Origin: DATFDN01 sp035685165
GTDB lineage: Bacteria > Pseudomonadota > Alphaproteobacteria > Acetobacterales > Acetobacteraceae
NCBI GenBank assembly: GCA_035685165.1
Contig: DASRBI010000019.1
Coordinates: 186,001 to 250,000, forward strand
Reading direction: 5' to 3'
DNA: 64,000 bases
Positions 59,583 through 64,000 of the stretch are shown here, one piece after another; position 1 is the stretch's first letter, and the number at the start of each line of letters is the position of its first letter. The translations under genes and the position numbers were made by a program. The notes beneath the pieces are model-generated. The model had not been told where the DNA came from. It did not search any database and saw only the letters and a program-made list of their open reading frames with translations.

Positions 59583-60466
59583 GCGGAGTCGGCGTGGAAG
59601 TGGCGCTCGCCGCGGCGGGCCTGGAAACCGGCCTCGCCGCCCGCCGCCGCCGCTGGGCGCGCCGCTACGGGCTCGCCGCCGCCGGTGGGGCGGTGATCCT
59701 GACCTGGGCGCTGCTCGCCACCTTCGCGCCCTGGGTGACGCCGTACAAGCCGGACGTGGTGAATGTGGCGGGCCGGCTCGCCGGTCCTTCGGCCGCGCAC
59801 TGGCTCGGCACCGACGAGCTTGGTCGCGACGTGCTGACGCGCGTGATCTACGGCGCGCGCACCTCGCTTGCGGTCGGGTTCGTGGTCGTGTTGCTGGGCG
59901 GCGCGTTCGGCACGCTGCTCGGCGCGGTCGCGGCCTATGCGCGCGGCTGGCTCGAGGAGGTGCTGATGCGCGCCACCGACCTGATGTTCTGCTTTCCGCC
60001 GATCATCCTGGCGATGGCGATCGCCGCCGCGCTCGGCATCGGCACCGCCAACACGGTGATCGCCATGCTGGTCGTGTGGTGGCCGAAATTCGCGCGGCTG
60101 TCGCGCAGCTTGGTCGTCGGCCAGCGCAACCAGGAATATGTCATCGCCGCGCAGACGATCGGTTTCGGCCCGCTGCACATACTCGGCCGCCAGATCGTGC
60201 CGAACGCGCTGGGGCCGCTGATCGTGCTGCTGACGCTCGATCTCGGCAACGCGATCCTGGTGTTCGCCGGGCTTTCGTTCCTCGGCCTCGGCGTCGTGCC
60301 GCCGACGCCCGAATGGGGCTCGATGGTCTCCGAGGGGCGCGAGCTCGTGTCGCAATGGTGGGTCGCGACCTTCCCCGGCATCGCCATCCTGACAGTGGTG
60401 ATGGGATTCAACTTTGTGGGCGACGGCCTGCGCGACTGGCTCGATCCCCATGCCAGACGGCGCTGA
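59579..60466 (+). CDS. Dipeptide-type ABC transporter permease (DppC-like)
   Basis: A 295-residue inner-membrane permease starting at GTG (GTGA overlap with the first permease). It shows the DppC signature HWLGTDELGRDVLTRVIYGA near residue 78 and the EAA loop EYVIAAQTIGFGPLHILGRQ near 183. A C-terminal FVGDGLRDWLDPHARRR follows. The 3' end overlaps the ATPase start by 17 bp. Confidence 0.94.
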   Translation: MSGVGVEVALAAAGLETGLAARRRRWARRYGLAAAGGAVILTWALLATFAPWVTPYKPDVVNVAGRLAGPSAAHWLGTDELGRDVLTRVIYGARTSLAVGFVVVLLGGAFGTLLGAVAAYARGWLEEVLMRATDLMFCFPPIILAMAIAAALGIGTANTVIAMLVVWWPKFARLSRSLVVGQRNQEYVIAAQTIGFGPLHILGRQIVPNALGPLIVLLTLDLGNAILVFAGLSFLGLGVVPPTPEWGSMVSEGRELVSQWWVATFPGIAILTVVMGFNFVGDGLRDWLDPHARRR

Positions 60467-62480
60467 CGAACCGCTGCTGCAGGTCGAGAACCTGCACACT
60501 TGGTTCTTCACCGATGCGGGCGTGGTGCGCGCGGTCGATGGCGTCAGCTTTGCCCTGGCGCGCGGCGAGACGCTCGGCATCGTCGGCGAATCCGGTTCCG
60601 GCAAGAGCGTCACCGCGAAGTCGGTGATGCGACTGCTGGAGGAGCCGGCGCGCATCGTGGAGGGTTCGATCCGCTTTCGCGGGCGCGAACTCACGCGGCT
60701 TTCGGAAGACGAGATGCGCGCCATCCGCGGCGCCGAGATCGCGATGGTTTTTCAGGACCCGATGACCTCGCTTAATCCGGTGCTGCGGATCGGCCGCCAG
60801 CTTGTGGAGACGATGACCGCGCACGGGCGCTTCCTCCCCGCCGCCGCCCGCGGCCGCGCCGCCGCGCTGCTCGGGCGCATGGGCATTCCAAGCCCGGAGC
60901 GCGCGCTCAATTCCTGGCCGCATCAGTTTTCCGGCGGAATGCGCCAGCGGGCGATGCTGGCGATGAGTTTCTCCAACCAGCCCGCGCTGATCCTGGCCGA
61001 CGAGCCCACCACTGCGCTGGATGTGACGATCCAGGCGCAGATTCTCGATCTGCTGCGCGGCCTCAACGTCGACCTCGGCACGGCGGTCCTCCTCATCAGC
61101 CACGATCTCGGCGTGATCGCCAATCTCTGCCGCCGCGTGCTGGTGATGTACGCGGGCGAGGTGGTGGAGGAAGGCCGTCCGGAGGATCTGCTCTCCGATC
61201 CCCGCCATCCGTACACCTGGGCCTTGCTGCACGCGGCGCCGCGCCTCGACGCGCCCGATGCGGGCGACCGCCGCCTCGCGACCATCGAAGGCCAGCCGCC
61301 CGATGCCCGCGCCTGGCCCGAGGGCTGCCGCTTCCGCGCCCGCTGCCCGTTCGCGGCGGCGGCCTGCGCGCGCCATCCTGCGCTGCTGCAAATCGCCGAG
61401 GGCCGCGCCGCGCGGTGCTGGGTGACGCAGGCGGGCGCGCGTCTGGAGCCACCGCGCCCGCACGCCGCCGCAGCCGCGCCGCGCCCTGAAGCCGCGCCGC
61501 GCCCGCTCCTCGAGATACGCGGCCTCGTGAAGCATTTCGTGCTGCCGCGCGACAGCTTCCTGGAAAAGCACCGCGTCCTGCGCGCGCTCGATGGCGTCGA
61601 TCTCGACGTGTTTGCGGGCGAAACTGTCGGGCTCGTCGGCGAATCCGGCTCCGGCAAGTCCACGCTGGCGCGTGTGGTGATGCGGGTGGAGGAACCGACC
61701 GCGGGAAGCATCCGCTTCGACGGCTGGGACATCTCGCATCTGTCGCAGGCGCGCATCCGCCCGCTGCGGCGGCGGATGCAGATGATTTTTCAGGATCCCT
61801 ATGCCTCGCTCAATCCGCGCATGACGGTGGGCGAGATCCTGTCCGGCCCGCTGCGCCTGCACCGCCTCACCGCCGACGAATCGGCGACGCGCGCCCGCGT
61901 CGGCGCGTTACTCGACATGGTGGGGCTGCCGGCGACGGCGGCGGCGCGCTTCCCGCACGAATTCTCGGGCGGCCAGCGCCAGCGCGTCTCGATCGCCCGC
62001 GCCCTGGCGATGGAGCCGGTGTTCATCGTCGGCGACGAGCCGATCTCGGCGCTCGATGTAAACATCCAGGCGCAGATCATCAATCTGATGATCGATCTGC
62101 AGGAACGGCTGGGCCTGACCTACCTCTTCATCGCGCACGACCTCGCCGTGGTGCGCCACATCTCCGACCGGATCGTGGTGCTTTACTTGGGACAGGTGGT
62201 GGAAATCGCGCCCTCCGCCGCGCTGTTCGCCCGCCCGCTGCACCCTTACACCGCCACCCTGATGTCCGCCGTCCCGGTGCCCGACGCGGTGGCCGAGCGC
62301 GCCCGGCGGCGGATCATCCTGCGCGGCGAAATCCCGAGCCCCACCGATCCCCCCACCGCCTGTCGCTTCCGCACCCGCTGCCCAGCCGCCGCTGCCCGCT
62401 GCGCCGAGGAGGTGCCGCCGCTCGCCGAAGCGTCCCCGGGGCATTTCGTCGCGTGCCATTTCCCGGGAGCAGTCGGCTAG
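60450..62480 (+). CDS. Fused dual ATP-binding subunit of a dipeptide-type ABC transporter (DppD-DppF)
   Basis: A 676-residue protein joining two ABC ATPases that are normally separate. The first half has Walker A GESGSGKSVTAKSV near residue 46, signature FSGGMRQR and Walker B LILADEPTTALDVT. It ends in the oligopeptide-type C-terminal motif with four Cys (EGCRFRARCPFAAAAC). The second half has Walker A GESGSGKSTLARVV near residue 396, signature FSGGQRQRVSIARALAM and Walker B VFIVGDEPISALDV. It also ends in a Cys-bearing motif (CRFRTRCPAAAARC). The joining linker is Pro/Ala-rich. It powers the 58569/59579 permeases. Confidence 0.95.
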   Translation: MPDGADEPLLQVENLHTWFFTDAGVVRAVDGVSFALARGETLGIVGESGSGKSVTAKSVMRLLEEPARIVEGSIRFRGRELTRLSEDEMRAIRGAEIAMVFQDPMTSLNPVLRIGRQLVETMTAHGRFLPAAARGRAAALLGRMGIPSPERALNSWPHQFSGGMRQRAMLAMSFSNQPALILADEPTTALDVTIQAQILDLLRGLNVDLGTAVLLISHDLGVIANLCRRVLVMYAGEVVEEGRPEDLLSDPRHPYTWALLHAAPRLDAPDAGDRRLATIEGQPPDARAWPEGCRFRARCPFAAAACARHPALLQIAEGRAARCWVTQAGARLEPPRPHAAAAAPRPEAAPRPLLEIRGLVKHFVLPRDSFLEKHRVLRALDGVDLDVFAGETVGLVGESGSGKSTLARVVMRVEEPTAGSIRFDGWDISHLSQARIRPLRRRMQMIFQDPYASLNPRMTVGEILSGPLRLHRLTADESATRARVGALLDMVGLPATAAARFPHEFSGGQRQRVSIARALAMEPVFIVGDEPISALDVNIQAQIINLMIDLQERLGLTYLFIAHDLAVVRHISDRIVVLYLGQVVEIAPSAALFARPLHPYTATLMSAVPVPDAVAERARRRIILRGEIPSPTDPPTACRFRTRCPAAAARCAEEVPPLAEASPGHFVACHFPGAVG

Positions 62481-62507
62481 GTCGGGTTTGCGACGAAGGG
62501 TGTTCCT

Positions 62508-62610
62508 GTCGCCATGGCTGGGCGTGGCCCGGCCACGCGCGACCTTGCCGCGCGCCGCAAGAAAACTCGTGGGTGCCCGGGCCATCCCCGGGCAGGCGGG
62601 GACGGGCATG
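62508..62610. repeat. REP-like element between the transporter and the phosphatase gene
   Basis: Two inverted repeats are visible: GGCTGGGCGTGGCCCGGCC (about 62517-62535) and CCCGGG-CCATC-CCCGGG (about 62577-62593). They are flanked by GTCGCCATGG and GGGCATGACGG, the outer boundaries typical of GCCGGGC-based alphaproteobacterial REP elements. The element sits between convergent genes and is related in design to the one at 47831. Confidence 0.6.
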
Positions 62611-62666
62611 ACGGAAGAAGTTACGGCATCTACTTGCAACTCGATCGGACAGCAATCAGCGACGGA

Positions 62667-63407
62667 TCAGCCGCAATACCGTGCCCGCAGCCTCTCCTTC
62701 TCCGCCGCGCCGATGCCGAGGTGCACCGCCGCGTAGCGGTCGAAACCGCCGAATTCCCCGATGGCGGCGAACGCCCCATCCAGCAGTTCCGCGTGCACGC
62801 TGAGCAGCACCGACGCCATCGCCGGCGGCAGGCCGGCAGCGACTTCGGGGTCGGCCTGCCACAGGCGGTTGGTGGCGAGGTAATCCTCGCGCACCGCATC
62901 ATAGGGCACGCCAAGCAGGGTCAGGATCACCGCGGCGGCGAAGCCGGTGCGGTCCTTGCCGGCGGAACAATGAAACATCAGCGGCACCGCGCCGGGATCG
63001 AGCAGCAAGCCGAACAGCGCGCGGTAGCGGTGCGCCCAGTCGAACGCGTAGGCTACATAGGCGCGGCGCATCACGTCCATCACGTTCTCGCCCGTGGCCT
63101 GTCCGGTCTCGGCGAGATCGCGCAGGGAGGCGCCAACCGAGGGCTCGATCGGCAGATGGTGCGCGCGTACCCCGGGCAGATCGCCGAGCGCCGAGGGCGC
63201 CGCAGCCGCCTCGCGCACCCCGCGCAGATCGACCACCGAGCGCAGCCCGGTGGCCGCAAGCGTCGCGATGTCGTTCCCAGTGAGGCGGCTCAGCGCCGCG
63301 GCGCGGAACACGAGACCGGTGCGGACGCTGCCGCCGCCCTCCGTCGGCCAACCGCCGAGGTCGCGCACATTGCTCGCACCTTCGAGCGGCAGGACGCGCG
63401 GCATCAT
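62667..63407 (-). CDS. Tyrosine/serine protein phosphatase (Y_phosphatase3 type)
   Basis: A 246-residue dual-specificity phosphatase of the bacterial PtpB/Y_phosphatase3 group. The family start NVRDLGGWPTEGGGSVRTGL is near residue 13, and the P-loop HCSAGKDRTG (Cys147, Arg153) matches the C-x5-R catalytic motif. The Lys and Asp after the glycine (A-G-K-D-R) are associated with triple specificity, including phosphoinositides, in this group. Its ATG overlaps the stop of the acyl-CoA dehydrogenase gene on the same strand, so they are co-transcribed. Confidence 0.92.
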   Translation of the reverse strand: MMPRVLPLEGASNVRDLGGWPTEGGGSVRTGLVFRAAALSRLTGNDIATLAATGLRSVVDLRGVREAAAAPSALGDLPGVRAHHLPIEPSVGASLRDLAETGQATGENVMDVMRRAYVAYAFDWAHRYRALFGLLLDPGAVPLMFHCSAGKDRTGFAAAVILTLLGVPYDAVREDYLATNRLWQADPEVAAGLPPAMASVLLSVHAELLDGAFAAIGEFGGFDRYAAVHLGIGAAEKERLRARYCG

Positions 63408-64000
63408 AGGCGAAGCACCGCCTTGGTGAGTATCTCCTTCTGGATTTCGTTGGTGCCGCCGTAGATCGTGCAGGCGCGCAGGAACAAATATTCGCGGGTG
63501 GCGTTCTCGGCGGCCTCGGCGAACTCGTCCGGCTCGTTGGCGAAGGCCGTTAGCTCGCGCGCCCAGATCGGCATGGCGCGCGGACCGCCCGCGTCCATCG
63601 CGAGCTCCGTGCTCGCCTGCAACAGCTCGGTGCCGCGCACCTTCAAGACCGACGACAAGGGATCGGGCCGTCCGTCCGATTGCCGCGCCGCCGCCGAGAC
63701 CATGCGATACTGCATGATCTCCAGCGCCTTGATATCGACCTCGATCTGCGCCGTGCGGGTGCGGAACTCCGATCCCGCGATCAGCGGCGCGCCGCCCGCG
63801 CGCGCGGCGCGGGCGAGCGTCTTGGCGGCGCCGACGCGCTCCTTGCTTTTGCCCAACTGGGCGATGCCGACGCGCTCGTTGCCGAGCAAGAACTTCGCCA
63901 CGTCCCAGCCGCGGTTTTCCCGATGCACGAGATTGGCCGCCGGAACCCGCACGTCGTCGAAGAACACCTCGTTCAGATGATGATCCGCGTCGATGGAGAC
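63404..64000 (-). CDS. Acyl-CoA dehydrogenase, C-terminal part (runs off the window)
   Basis: About 199 C-terminal residues of an ACAD flavoprotein; the N-terminus lies beyond 64000. Visible are the linker strand VSIDADHHLNEVFFDDVRVP and the helical domain (GWDVAKFLLGNERVGIAQLG). The conserved C-terminal motif is CTIYGGTNEIQKEILTKAVL, whose G-G-T-N-E-I-Q contacts FAD across the dimer. It is translationally coupled to the downstream phosphatase (4-bp overlap). The substrate is unknown. Confidence 0.93.
   Translation of the reverse strand, partial: VSIDADHHLNEVFFDDVRVPAANLVHRENRGWDVAKFLLGNERVGIAQLGKSKERVGAAKTLARAARAGGAPLIAGSEFRTRTAQIEVDIKALEIMQYRMVSAAARQSDGRPDPLSSVLKVRGTELLQASTELAMDAGGPRAMPIWARELTAFANEPDEFAEAAENATREYLFLRACTIYGGTNEIQKEILTKAVLRL

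Overview
The window is a 64 kb stretch of very GC-rich chromosome. Gene content points to an alphaproteobacterium, most likely a member of the Rhodospirillales close to the Acetobacteraceae: rpmH-rnpA-yidD-yidC-engB-argB in a tight run, a ruvAB-ybgC-tolQRAB block, an AsmA/YhdP-like protein divergent from glnE, and many acyl-CoA and CoA-transfer enzymes. The genus assignment is an inference. I saw no rRNA, tRNA, CRISPR array, transposase or phage gene.

Layout. 1-2.1 kb: end of a glycosyltransferase cluster, with a frameshifted family 2 gene and an intact family 4 gene, followed by ruvC. 2.7-6.8 kb: a TetR-like regulator carrying a C-terminal Phd-type antitoxin domain, then a phage-shock cluster (pspA-pspB-pspC-yccF) with a near-perfect sigma-54 promoter and divergent pspF. 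7-14.5 kb: a beta-oxidation multienzyme, an AraC regulator, small enzymes, nrdB, and msrP with a small membrane protein. 14.5-18.8 kb: ribosomal protein L34, RNase P protein and membrane insertase genes, engB and argB, led by a clear sigma-70 promoter. 18.9-22.1 kb: a BKACE-family enzyme and ftsH. 22.3-28.4 kb: the tol and ruvAB genes; ybgC has an in-frame stop, and pal is not next to tolB. 28.5-30.6 kb: a TetR regulator and a two-subunit CoA transferase. 30.7-37.3 kb: a SnoaL-like protein, ppk1, glutathione-dependent formaldehyde dehydrogenase, a Tim44-like protein, a phosphatase and an acyl-CoA dehydrogenase. 37.5-41.1 kb: a sugar-type ABC transporter with different base use and no ATPase, next to a truncated permease. 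41.2-43.9 kb: an operon for a luciferase-like flavin monooxygenase, a flavin reductase and a phosphotransferase. 44-47.8 kb: addA (no addB nearby) and trxA. 47.9-50 kb: a P450/SDR pair and an MFS remnant. 50.2-56.6 kb: YhdP-like protein, glnE, bcp. 56.8-62.5 kb: a dipeptide-type ABC transporter with a fused double ATPase. 62.7-64 kb: a tyrosine phosphatase and a partial acyl-CoA dehydrogenase.

Main discovery candidate. Two distant intergenic regions hold the same unusual structure: 12-bp near-palindromes related to TTTCGTACGAAA, repeated every 32 bp (one step of 33), which is about three helical turns. Array A (3595-3735, five units) lies directly upstream of the TetR-Phd fusion gene. Array B (29112-29219, four units) lies between the second TetR gene and the CoA-transferase genes. 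They look like helically phased operator arrays for a shared regulator, and I know of no described system with this layout.
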